Of a DNA stretch of 64,000 nucleotides, positions 18,938-26,805 are shown in pieces. Within the stretch, counting starts at the first letter, position 1; every line of letters begins with the position of its first letter. The stretch is taken from positions 558,001-622,000 of the forward strand of contig NZ_CP101987.1 in the NCBI RefSeq assembly GCF_024508315.1, in the 5' to 3' direction. This DNA is from Cellulomonas xiejunii (GTDB lineage Bacteria > Actinomycetota > Actinomycetes > Actinomycetales > Cellulomonadaceae). The notes beneath the pieces were generated by a model. That model was not told where the DNA came from. It searched no databases and saw only the letters and a list, made by a program, of their open reading frames with translations. The position numbers and the translations under genes were made by a program.

Positions 18938-19540
18938 CTACCGGTCCCTCGCGGCCGCGGCCGGGGCGCCGGCCGGACGGGCGAGCGGCGCCAGGCCGCA
19001 CGCCGCGGCGAACTCCTCGGAGCGGATCCCCAGCGCGATGTTCATACGCGCCGACATGTTCATGAACGCGACGCGGGCGGCGAGCTCGACGAGCGCCGCA
19101 GGACCGAGGTCGTCCAGCAGCGCCGCGGACAGGGCGTCGGTCACGGCGGGCGGGGTCAGGCTCGCGGCCTGCGCGTACTCCATGACCCGGCGCTCGAGCG
19201 GGGTGAACACGGACGACTCCCGCCACCGCGGCACCTCGCGCACCTTCGCGGCGTCCAGCCCGTGCCGGTGTGCCAGGAAGTGGTGCAGGTCCAGGCAGAA
19301 CTCGCAGCCGACGGTCGCGGCGGCGGACATCGCGGCGTAGGTCGCCAGCTCGGGGTCGAGCTCGCGCCAGGCCTCGACGCGGCGTCCCGCATGCATGGCG
19401 TCCTTCATGACGGCGGGCTGGTGCCACAGCACGCCGACCGAGTCGGGCACATGGCCCAGCATCCGGCGGGAGGCGAGCCGGACGAGCGCGCCGTACGCGC
19501 CGGTGATCCGGGTCGGGGGGACGCGCGGTGTGCCGTTCAT
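18938..19540 (-). CDS. Carboxymuconolactone decarboxylase / AhpD-like protein, ECF41 partner
   Basis: The 200-residue protein has an AhpD-like core with the redox motif CEFCLDLHHF (CxxC followed by His), preceded by AAATVG. The start is ATG at 19540 with GAGGAG before it. The Cys pair and His suggest thiol peroxidase-like or disulfide chemistry. In ECF41 loci this gene type is normally the main target of the sigma factor, and here it is the first gene of the two-gene unit. Confidence 0.87.
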   Translation of the reverse strand: MNGTPRVPPTRITGAYGALVRLASRRMLGHVPDSVGVLWHQPAVMKDAMHAGRRVEAWRELDPELATYAAMSAAATVGCEFCLDLHHFLAHRHGLDAAKVREVPRWRESSVFTPLERRVMEYAQAASLTPPAVTDALSAALLDDLGPAALVELAARVAFMNMSARMNIALGIRSEEFAAACGLAPLARPAGAPAAAARDR

Positions 19541-19653
19541 GTCTGCTCCTCGTGTCGTCGGGTGACGGGTACGGCATGAAGACACCGGACAGGTGCGTCG
19601 TGTGACACCGCGGGCCGTGTCGGCGGGCCCGCGCGGTCGTTACGCTCGCCACG

Positions 19654-20292
19654 GTGACGACGTCCCCGGTGCCCGGCGCCCGTCTGCCCGCGGCCGTCCG
19701 GGCCCTGGCCGGGGCATCCGTGCTCGTCGTCCTCGCCGCCTCGTACGCCGAGCAGCGCGCGGCGGGCCGCGGCAGCGTCGTCGACTTCCTCGGCTACTTC
19801 ACGAACCTGACGAGCCTGCTCGCGGGCCTCCTGCTCGTGGTGCTGGCGGTCCACGCCGGCCGGCAGGTGCCCCTGTGGCTCACGCTCGCGCGGGGCGTGG
19901 CGACCACGTGCCTCGTCGTCGTCGCGGTCGTCTACGCCACCCTGGTGCCGGGCGAGGGCGGCACGACGCCGTGGGTGAGCGCGGTCCTGCACGTCGCGTT
20001 CCCGTGCGCCGTGATGCTCGACTGGCTGCTCCTCGTGGACCGCCCGGCGCTGCCGTGGCGGCGGCTGTGGCTCGTGCTGCCGTACCCGGTGCTGTGGCTG
20101 GTGGTCGCCGTGGTGCGAGGGCGCACCGACGGCTGGGTGCCGTACGGGTTCCTGCTCCCCGGCCGGGGCGTGCCGTCCCTGGTCCTGCACGTCGCCGGGC
20201 TGGTCGTCGTGCTGCTCGCCGCGGGCGCGCTCGTGTGGGCCACCGGCCGGACGCGCGGCCTCCGCCGCCCGGTGGCCCCCGCGGCCGTCTGA
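19654..20292 (+). CDS. Pr6Pr-type membrane protein
   Basis: The 212-residue protein has six hydrophobic helices. YFTNLTSLLAGLLLVV near residue 50, PWVSAVLHVAFPCAVMLDWL near residue 115 and the YPVLWLVVAVVRG...WVPYGFLLP segment match the Pr6Pr family of six-helix proteins. No catalytic motif is visible and the function is unknown. It is divergent from the carboxymuconolactone-decarboxylase-like gene and followed 28 bases later by a methyltransferase gene. Confidence 0.72.
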   Translation: MTTSPVPGARLPAAVRALAGASVLVVLAASYAEQRAAGRGSVVDFLGYFTNLTSLLAGLLLVVLAVHAGRQVPLWLTLARGVATTCLVVVAVVYATLVPGEGGTTPWVSAVLHVAFPCAVMLDWLLLVDRPALPWRRLWLVLPYPVLWLVVAVVRGRTDGWVPYGFLLPGRGVPSLVLHVAGLVVVLLAAGALVWATGRTRGLRRPVAPAAV

Positions 20293-20320
20293 GCCGACGC
20301 CGGACCGGTACGTTCGCCCG

Positions 20321-21097
20321 ATGGGACTGCGACAGCTCGCGTGGCGTGCGTGCTACGAGCTGCTCGGCGCCCGCGTCCGGCAGCCCGCGTGGACGTTCAT
20401 GAACTACGGCTTCGCGCGCGTCGACGGTGCCACACAGTCGCTCGTCCTCGACCCCGCCGACGAGCCGGACCGGTACGGCATCGGGCTCTACGCCCACGTC
20501 CTGGACGGCGTGGCGGTCGCGGGCGCGGACGTCCTGGAGGTCGGGTCGGGGCGCGGCGGGGGAGCGTCGTGGGTGGCGCGGTCCCTGGAGCCGCGGACGA
20601 CCACGGGCGTGGACCTGGCGGCCTCCGCGGTGGCGCTCAGCCGCCGGGACCGCCGCGGACCCGGCCTGCGGTTCGTCCAGGGCGACGCGCTCGCGCTGCC
20701 GTTCGACGACGCGTCGTTCGACGTCGTGCTCAACGTCGAGTCGTCGCACTGCTACCCGTCGCTGGAGCGGTTCGTCGCCGAGGTGCACCGGGTGCTGCGC
20801 CCGGGCGGCACGTTCGCGTGGGCGGACTTCCGCGGCGCGGACGACGTGGCGGCGACGCGCGCACAGCTGCGGTCCAGCGGGCTCGCGCCGGTGCGCGAGG
20901 ACGACATCACGGCCCAGGTGGTGCACGGGCTGCGCCTGGACGACGCGCGGCGTGCCGCGCTCGTGCGGGACTGGATCCCGCGTCCGGTGCAGCCACTGTT
21001 CCGGCCCTTCGCCGGCCTCGACGGCACGCGCACCCACGACCGGTTCGCGACGGGCGCGACGCGCTACCTGTCGGCGGTCCTCGTCCGGGACCCGTGA
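20321..21097 (+). CDS. Class I SAM-dependent methyltransferase
   Basis: The 258-residue protein has the SAM-binding motif VLEVGSGRGGGASWVAR, the acidic TGVDLAASAV, the LPFDDASFDVVLNVESSHCY segment and the LRPGGTFAWADFR post-motif. The N-terminal MNYGFARVD and the ESSHCY motif resemble mycobacterial phthiotriol/phenolphthiotriol methyltransferases, so a lipid or polyketide substrate is plausible, as inference. It is followed by a bidirectional hairpin terminator. Confidence 0.85.
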   Translation: MGLRQLAWRACYELLGARVRQPAWTFMNYGFARVDGATQSLVLDPADEPDRYGIGLYAHVLDGVAVAGADVLEVGSGRGGGASWVARSLEPRTTTGVDLAASAVALSRRDRRGPGLRFVQGDALALPFDDASFDVVLNVESSHCYPSLERFVAEVHRVLRPGGTFAWADFRGADDVAATRAQLRSSGLAPVREDDITAQVVHGLRLDDARRAALVRDWIPRPVQPLFRPFAGLDGTRTHDRFATGATRYLSAVLVRDP

Positions 21098-21178
21098 CGC
21101 CCGACGGCCCGGACGACAGTCACCGCTGCGGGGTGGGTTGCCCGGAAGTGGTCAGATCTGGCGCGTGCGGGGCCTGGA

Positions 21179-21200
21179 GGTGGTCACCGGGGTGACCACT
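21179..21200. terminator. Hairpin between convergent methyltransferase and pirin genes
   Basis: GTGGTCACC (21180-21188) and GGTGACCAC (21191-21199) form a perfect stem with almost no loop. An outer copy AAGTGGTCA (21146-21154) can pair with TGACCACTT (21193-21201) as an alternative fold. With no T-run it would be an I-shaped terminator of the sort common in actinomycetes, serving both strands. Confidence 0.55.
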
Positions 21201-21209
21201 TGCGGGGCG

Positions 21210-22199
21210 TCAGCGCTCGCGAGGGCGCATGCGCACGTTCGGGAGCTCCGGGGCCGGCAGGGGCGGTCCCGCGTAGCCGTGCACCTCGCCGAACCGGCCC
21301 AGCCCGGCGGCGTCGCCCGCGACGGCCGCCTGCCACTGCGCGCGCGCCTCGACGACCTCGTCGTGCGTCCGGCCGACGAAGTTCCACCACATGAGGACGG
21401 GCTCGTCGAACGGCACGCCGCCCAGGAGCACAGCGCGCACGGGCGCGTCACCGGCCTCGAGGACCAGGACGTCACGCCCCGGGGGCGCGTACGCGAGCCA
21501 CGACCGGGCGACGTCGTGGCCCTCGAACCGCAGGTCACCCGAGTCGACCAGGACGCCGTGCTCGAACGTCGGGTCCACGGGGAGCGCCACGCGCGTACCC
21601 GCGGGCACGTCGACCTGCGCCGCGACGAGCGGTGAGTACGCCCGCGCCGGTGACGCGACCGGGCCCAGCGCGCCCATGAAGACCCGGAACACCGCACCGT
21701 CGAGCGTGAAGGTCGGGACGTCCGCGACGTGGTCGAACGCCCGCTCGCCGTGCCGTGCCGACTCCGGCAGCACCGTCCACAGCTGCACGCCGTGCAGCAC
21801 GGGCCGGTCGGGGAACAGTGCCGGCGTGGCCTCCTCGCTGTGGCAGATGCCGCGCCCGGCCGTCATGAGGTTGAGCTGCCCCGGGACGACGACCTGCTCG
21901 GACCCGAGCGCGTCGCGGTGCAGCACCGAGCCCTCGAACAACCAGGTGACGGTCTGCAACCCGGTGTGCGGGTGCGGGGGCACGTCCATGCCGCCCGTCG
22001 CCGCGACGTCGTCCGGGCCGTAGTGGTCAGCGAAGCAGAACGGCCCCACCAGCGACCGCGCCCGCGACGGCAGGGTGCGGCGCACCGTCATCGCCCTTGG
22101 CCCGCCCAGTGGCACGTCGCGCGGCTCGACGAGCTCGACGTCCGCGGCGGGGCCGGCCACGCACACCTGCTCGTCCGGGCGCGGATCGAGGTTGGTCAC
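21210..22199 (-). CDS. Pirin family protein
   Basis: The 329-residue bicupin has the pirin metal-site region HPHTGLQTVTWLFEGSVLHR and QLNLMTAGRGICHSEEATP in the N-terminal cupin and the usual PVRAVLLGG...WWNFVGRT block in the C-terminal cupin. Bacterial pirins are reported as quercetin dioxygenases or as modulators of metabolic enzymes; which applies here is unknown. It is a lone gene, convergent with the methyltransferase. Confidence 0.92.
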   Translation of the reverse strand: MTNLDPRPDEQVCVAGPAADVELVEPRDVPLGGPRAMTVRRTLPSRARSLVGPFCFADHYGPDDVAATGGMDVPPHPHTGLQTVTWLFEGSVLHRDALGSEQVVVPGQLNLMTAGRGICHSEEATPALFPDRPVLHGVQLWTVLPESARHGERAFDHVADVPTFTLDGAVFRVFMGALGPVASPARAYSPLVAAQVDVPAGTRVALPVDPTFEHGVLVDSGDLRFEGHDVARSWLAYAPPGRDVLVLEAGDAPVRAVLLGGVPFDEPVLMWWNFVGRTHDEVVEARAQWQAAVAGDAAGLGRFGEVHGYAGPPLPAPELPNVRMRPRER

Positions 22200-22309
22200 C
22201 GCGCCAGGCTACGTGCGACGCGCCGTCGGGTCCCGGCGCCCGCCCCGATGAGTCCGTGACCCGTCGCCGGTCTGGACGCTGAGAACCCACCGAACCTGCG
22301 GAGGCACCC

Positions 22310-22918
22310 ATGGCGACCGTCATCTCCACCCTGTTCATCTCGCTCGACGGCATCGCCGAGGTCAGCGAGGACTGGCACTTCCCGTACTTCGACGAGCAGA
22401 TGGGTGCGGCCGTCACGGAGGACTACGAGGACGTCGACGTGCTCGTCCTGGGGCGGGTCACGTACGACTCATTCGCCGGGGCGTGGCCCGACCGTGAGGC
22501 GGCCGGCGAGGACGACGCGCAGTTCGCGCGGCAGCTCGGCGACGTGCGCAAGGTCGTCGCGACCCGCGGCGACCAGGAGCTGGGGTGGCGCAACGTCGAG
22601 CGCACGGCCGACGTCGTCGGCACCGTCCGGGCCCTGCGGGACGACCCGGCCGTGGGCAAGGTGCTGCTCGCGGGCTCGCTGTCGGTGGTGCGGCAGCTCC
22701 TCGACGCGGGGCTCCTCGACGAGCTGCGCCTGCTGGTGCACCCGGTCGCGGTGCGCCGCGGCGAGCGGCTGTTCACCGACGCCCCGACGATCCGCCCGTT
22801 CGCGCTGCTGCGCCACGAGGCGACACCGCGCGGCGTGCTGCGCGCGATCTACGCACCGGCGGACCTGCCGGACGGCGGCAGCTACGAGGAGGCCGCCGAG
22901 CACCTCACGCAGGCGTGA
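22310..22918 (+). CDS. Dihydrofolate reductase (RibD C-terminal) family protein
   Basis: The 202-residue protein begins ISTLFISLDGIAEV and has DVLVLGRVTYDSFA, ADVVGTVRALRDD and GKVLLAGSLSVVRQLLDAGL, the layout of the RibD C-terminal / DHFR-like reductases. It likely binds NADPH, but its substrate is unknown; most single-domain members are not the housekeeping DHFR. The start is ATG at 22310 behind GGAGG. Confidence 0.88.
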   Translation: MATVISTLFISLDGIAEVSEDWHFPYFDEQMGAAVTEDYEDVDVLVLGRVTYDSFAGAWPDREAAGEDDAQFARQLGDVRKVVATRGDQELGWRNVERTADVVGTVRALRDDPAVGKVLLAGSLSVVRQLLDAGLLDELRLLVHPVAVRRGERLFTDAPTIRPFALLRHEATPRGVLRAIYAPADLPDGGSYEEAAEHLTQA

Positions 22919-23049
22919 GGCGTCACACCAGCGCCGAGCCGACGCCCGTCGCCCCGCGCCCGTCGCCCGCGCCCGCACCACCGCGCCCGTCGCACGATCC
23001 GGCCACCCGAGCCCTGGCACCGCACCCCGTCGCCACGCAGGATGGGCAC

Positions 23050-24477
23050 ATGGACCGCCGGGGGGCGCAGGACCAGGACGTCGTCGTCGTCGGAGCGAGC
23101 GTGGCCGGGCTGCTGACCGCCGCCGCGCTCGCCCGGGACGGCAGGCACCTCACGCTGCTCGACCGCGACGACCTGCCCGACACCGCGGAGCCCCGCACCG
23201 GCGTGCCGCAGGGCCGCCAGCCGCACCTGCTGCTGCACCGCGGGCTGCGCGCGATCGAGGCGCTGCTGCCCGGCTTCGGTGCCGACCTGCGCGCGGCCGG
23301 CGCCGTGCGCGTCGACACCGGTGACCTCGCGTGGTTGGGCGTCCTGGGGTGGTCGCCGCCGTGCCGGCAGCTCGAGATCCTGCTGGCCACCCGGCCGCTG
23401 ATCGAGCACGTGCTGCGCGCCCGCGTCCTGGGGCTGCCGGGCGTGCAGGTGGTGGGCGGGACCCGGGCCACCGGGCTGCGCCGCGGCGACGCGACCGGCC
23501 CGCGCTGGCGGGTGGACACCGAGCCCGCGGGCTGGAGAGACGGGCCTGCGGGGCGGTCGACGGAGCCGGACGCGTGGGGTGCCGACCTCGTGGTCGACGC
23601 GTCCGGGCGGGCGTCCCGGCTGCCGCGCTGGCTGCACGCGCTCGGCCTGCCGGACGCTCCCGTCGAGGGGCTCGACGCGCACGTCGGGTACTCCACGGTG
23701 CGGGTGCGCCTGCCGCGCGAGCGGGTCGCCGCGAAGGGCGTCGTCATCCTCGCCGCGCCCGGTGTCATCGGCGGCATGGCGCTGCCGGCCGAGGACGACG
23801 TGTGGACGGTCACCGGCTTCGGTGCCGGCGCCCGGCGCCCGCCGCGCGACCTGCCCGGCCTGCGGGAGTTCCTCGGGCACGTCCGGGACGACTCCCTGGC
23901 GCGCGTCGTCGCCGCGGGCGACGTGGAGGGCGACGTCGCGACCCACCGGCAGACGGGCAACCAGCGGCACCGCTACGACCGCGTGAACCCGTGGCCCGAC
24001 GGGCTGCTCGTCGTGGGCGACGCCCTGTGCGCGCTCAACCCCGTGTACGGGCAGGGCATGACGGTCGCGGCCCTCATGGCGCAGACCGTGCGCGCCGCCG
24101 ACGAGCGCGGGCCGCTGACAGCACCCGGCGCGGCGGCGCGCGTCGTGCGTGAGTGCGTGGAGGCGGGCGAGGCGCCGTGGCAGATGGCGACGGGCGCGGA
24201 CCGTGCGCTCCTCGGGCTGCCCGGGCCCCGCTCACCCGTGGCGGTGCTCGCGGGCCGGTGGGTCGGTGAGCTGGAGCGTCTCAGCACGCACGGGGACACC
24301 GCCGCGCAGGTCTCGCTCGCCCGCGTGTACCAGCTCGAGGGTGCGCCCACGACCCTGTTCCACCCGCGGCTCGTGCGGCGGTGGGTGCGCGCCCGGGTGC
24401 GCGGGTACGGGCCGCCCGTGCCGCGCCCGACCGTGCTCCGCGACGACGTGAGCGAGCCCGTCGGCGACGGGCGGTAG
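23050..24477 (+). CDS. FAD-dependent oxidoreductase of the hydroxylase/GGR type
   Basis: The 475-residue protein has the FAD motif VVVVGASVAGLLTAAALARD at residues 10-29, the family motif DASGRASRLPRWL and the second FAD contact LLVVGDALCALNPVYGQGMT. This is the PHBH/geranylgeranyl-reductase-like fold, so hydroxylation or double-bond reduction of an unknown substrate is likely. ATG at 23050 was chosen because the FAD motif follows; the longer frame upstream runs through the reductase gene. It ends 11 bases before a NUDIX gene. Confidence 0.85.
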   Translation: MDRRGAQDQDVVVVGASVAGLLTAAALARDGRHLTLLDRDDLPDTAEPRTGVPQGRQPHLLLHRGLRAIEALLPGFGADLRAAGAVRVDTGDLAWLGVLGWSPPCRQLEILLATRPLIEHVLRARVLGLPGVQVVGGTRATGLRRGDATGPRWRVDTEPAGWRDGPAGRSTEPDAWGADLVVDASGRASRLPRWLHALGLPDAPVEGLDAHVGYSTVRVRLPRERVAAKGVVILAAPGVIGGMALPAEDDVWTVTGFGAGARRPPRDLPGLREFLGHVRDDSLARVVAAGDVEGDVATHRQTGNQRHRYDRVNPWPDGLLVVGDALCALNPVYGQGMTVAALMAQTVRAADERGPLTAPGAAARVVRECVEAGEAPWQMATGADRALLGLPGPRSPVAVLAGRWVGELERLSTHGDTAAQVSLARVYQLEGAPTTLFHPRLVRRWVRARVRGYGPPVPRPTVLRDDVSEPVGDGR

Positions 24478-24488
24478 CGTCCTCGTCC

Positions 24489-24917
24489 GTGGACATCCGG
24501 GTCGCTGCGTACGCCGTCGTCGTCGACGAGGGGCGCCTGCTCCTCGCGCACTGGTCCGAGGGTGGCCACACGGGGTGGTCCATGCCCGGCGGCGGCATCG
24601 ACCCCGGCGAGGACCCGGCCGACGCCGCGGTGCGCGAGGTCCGCGAGGAGACGGGGTACGACGTCGAGATCGATGAGCTGCTCGGCATCGACTCGGTCGT
24701 GTTCCGCAGCGTGGACCGCCTGATCCCCGGCCCTGACATGCACGCGCTGCGCGTGCTGTACCGCGCGCACGTCGTCGGCGGGGAGCTGACCCACGAGGTC
24801 GACGGGTCCACCGACGAGGCCGCGTGGGTCCCGCTGGACCAGGTCGACCACCTCCCGCGCGTCGGCCTCGTCGACACCGCGCGACGCTACGCCGGCCTCC
24901 TGCCCGCGCAGGACTGA
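24489..24917 (+). CDS. NUDIX hydrolase
   Basis: The 142-residue protein contains a complete NUDIX box (GGGIDPGEDPADAAVREVRE continuing ETGYDV), which binds the metal and the diphosphate. It probably hydrolyses a nucleoside diphosphate derivative; the substrate is unknown. The GTG at 24489 sits 11 bases after the oxidoreductase stop. One base separates its stop from the next gene, so all three genes are likely co-transcribed. Confidence 0.9.
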   Translation: MDIRVAAYAVVVDEGRLLLAHWSEGGHTGWSMPGGGIDPGEDPADAAVREVREETGYDVEIDELLGIDSVVFRSVDRLIPGPDMHALRVLYRAHVVGGELTHEVDGSTDEAAWVPLDQVDHLPRVGLVDTARRYAGLLPAQD

Positions 24918-24918
24918 C

Positions 24919-25236
24919 GTGCCGTCGTACCGGATCACGGCGTCGGTCGGGCTGCTGCGCCCCGGCACGTCCGCCCCCGACGTGCTGCCCGAGGCGGTCG
25001 CCGCGGCGCGAGCCCTGACGACGGTCGAGGCGTTCGACGTCGGCGTGGTGCGCGGCGCGGCGCGCGTGACCGTGCGGTTCGAGGCGGACGACGACCAGTC
25101 GGCGCGACGCGTCGGGTGGGCCGTCATCGAACGCCTCGACGAGCTCGCCGAGACCACGGACGGCCACCTGACCCGCCGCTACGGCAACCGCTGGTACCCC
25201 GCGGGCCACCGCCCCCACCACTCCCGCCACCCCTGA
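24919..25236 (+). CDS. Small hypothetical protein
   Basis: The 105-residue protein, from GTG at 24919, has an alternating beta/alpha pattern (YRITASVGLL, AVAAARALTTVEAFDVGVVR, ARVTVRFEADDDQSARR, AVIERLDELAE) and a His/Pro-rich tail. It is compact and soluble without recognisable family motifs, perhaps a small ferredoxin-like fold. It directly follows the NUDIX gene and ends just before the hairpin array. Confidence 0.6.
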   Translation: MPSYRITASVGLLRPGTSAPDVLPEAVAAARALTTVEAFDVGVVRGAARVTVRFEADDDQSARRVGWAVIERLDELAETTDGHLTRRYGNRWYPAGHRPHHSRHP

Positions 25237-25252
25237 AACGCGCCACCACCCA

Positions 25253-25540
25253 CCTCCCAGGCGTGAGAGCGCAATCCAGTTCCCCGGGTGTGCTGGATTG
25301 CACTCTCACGCCTGGGAGGGGTGGGGCAGGTGGAGGTGGTTCCTGCGGGGCGTCCGTCCGGTCCCCGTCGGGGTGAGAGTGCGATCGAGTTCCCGGGGGG
25401 GTGCGCTGGATTGCGCTCTCACGCCTGGGAGGGGTGGGGCAGGTGGAGGTGGTTCCTGGGGGTGTCCGTCCGGTCCCCTTCCTTCGGCAGTGAGAGTGCG
25501 ATCGAGTTCCCGGGGGGTGTGCTGGATTGCACTCTCACGC
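25253..25540. repeat. Array of three long hairpin repeats
   Basis: Three tandem units (110 and 117 bases apart) each hold an inverted repeat built on GTGAGAGTGC and GCACTCTCAC. In unit 1 the arms are 27 bases (25253-25279 and 25293-25319) with one G-T difference and a 13-base loop. Unit 2 has 17-base arms at 25373-25389 and 25406-25422; unit 3 at 25490-25506 and 25522-25538. A GC-rich linker (GCCTGGGAGGGGTGGGGCAG onward) is copied with them. The left arms of units 2 and 3 carry the same changes (CGATCGAG), so these two share a recent copy event. It fills the 349 bases between two plus-strand genes. Confidence 0.85.
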
Positions 25541-25585
25541 CTGGGAGGGGTGGGCGGGGGTGGGCCGGGGCGGCAGGCTGGGGGC

Positions 25586-26680
25586 GTGGCCGGGATGGAC
25601 GACGTCGTCGACGAGCTGTACGGCGGGACGCTGGACGACTTCGTCGCGCGTCGGGACGCCGCGGTCCGGGCCGCGAAGGCGGCGAAGGACAAGGCGCTCG
25701 CCGGGCGCATCGCGTCGCTCCGCAAGCCGACGGTCGCCGCCTGGGCGGTGAACCTGCTGGTCCGGGACGACGCCTCGCTCGCCGACGCGCTGCGCGACCT
25801 GGGTGAGGGCATGCGTGACGCCGAACGGTCGCTCGACGGGCCGGCGCTGCGCGAGCTCGGCAAGCAGCGGCGCGCGCTCGTGTCCGGCCTGGTCACGCGG
25901 GCCCGGCGGCTGGCCGCCGACGCCGGGCAGAAGGTGTCGACCGCCGCCGCGCAGGAGGTCGAGCAGACGCTCACCGCCGCGCTCGCGGACCCGCGCGTCG
26001 CTGACGCGGTCGCCGCCGGCACGCTCACGCACGGCACCGAGCACGTGGGCTTCGGCTCGGCCGACGCGACCGCCCCGGCCGACACGGCGGAGCGTGAAGC
26101 GTTGTTGCCGGATTCCGGCAACAACGCTTCACGGTCTGGTGCGCGTGGGGGAGGGGCGCGCGGTCGAGCCCGCGCGGCCGGTGCGGGAGGTCCCGGTGGT
26201 GGCTCCGGTGCGGACGGTCCGACCACCTCGCCCGCCCGCGCGCCGGCCCGCGCGACGTCCGAGGCGCGCGAGCGCGAACGGCAGGAGCGGGAGCGCGAAC
26301 GGCTGCGGCGGCGGCACGAGCAGGCCGTCGCGGCGCGCGACGCGGCGGAGGCGGACCTCGAGCGTGCGCGCACCCGGCACGAGGACAGCGCGGCGGCCGA
26401 GCAGCAGGCGGTCGTCGCCCTGGAGGACGCGCAGACCGCGTCGACGAACGCGTACGCGGCTGAGGAGGAGCTCGTCCGTGCGCTCGCCGACGTCCGCCGA
26501 CGGCTCGCCGACGCCCGCGCCGCGCTGCCCCGCGTCGACGAGGCGCTGGTCACGGCACGCGCGAGGGCCCGCGAGCACGAGAAGTCGGTGCGTGCGGCCG
26601 CCCGGGAGCTGGAGCGCGCGACGAAGGCGACCGACCGGGCGCGTGACCAGGAGCGTCGCGCGTCCGACGAGCTGCCCTGA
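25586..26680 (+). CDS. Coiled-coil protein of unknown function
   Basis: The protein has about 364 residues. Its N-terminal helical part (DELYGGTLDDFVARRDAAVR, SLRKPTVAAWAVNLL, LGKQRRALVSGLVTRARRL) is the kind conserved among actinomycetes. A Gly/Ala/Arg-rich linker follows at about residues 165-220, and a long, strongly charged coiled coil (EARERERQERERERLRRRHE, then repeated Glu/Arg/Ala heptads) runs to the end. No catalytic motif is seen. GTG at 25586 or ATG at 25595 may start it. The linker carries a perfect 41-base palindrome at 26093-26133. Confidence 0.7.
   Translation: MAGMDDVVDELYGGTLDDFVARRDAAVRAAKAAKDKALAGRIASLRKPTVAAWAVNLLVRDDASLADALRDLGEGMRDAERSLDGPALRELGKQRRALVSGLVTRARRLAADAGQKVSTAAAQEVEQTLTAALADPRVADAVAAGTLTHGTEHVGFGSADATAPADTAEREALLPDSGNNASRSGARGGGARGRARAAGAGGPGGGSGADGPTTSPARAPARATSEARERERQERERERLRRRHEQAVAARDAAEADLERARTRHEDSAAAEQQAVVALEDAQTASTNAYAAEEELVRALADVRRRLADARAALPRVDEALVTARARAREHEKSVRAAARELERATKATDRARDQERRASDELP
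26093..26133. repeat. Perfect 41-base palindrome inside a coding sequence
   Basis: Arms CGTGAAGCGTTGTTGCCGGA (26093-26112) and its exact reverse complement (26114-26133) are separated by a single T. It is translated in frame as part of ALLPDSGNNASRS within the low-complexity linker of the coiled-coil protein. The reading looks unlike the surrounding Gly/Ala/Arg-rich linker, which suggests an inserted element. Confidence 0.85.
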
Positions 26681-26805
26681 CCGCCTCACCCGCCGCGGGC
26701 CGCCCCGGTGCCGGTGTGTGACCGGCGCCACGAACACCCTCGTCGCGGCCCGTCCGTGGGGCGGACGTCCTGCAAGCGACCTCCGCGTCCGGACATGATG
26801 GCCTC

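Noticed and set aside
25253..25540. CRISPR array
   Set aside because: Only three units with long internal palindromes, unit lengths above 100 bases, near-identical spacers and no cas genes.
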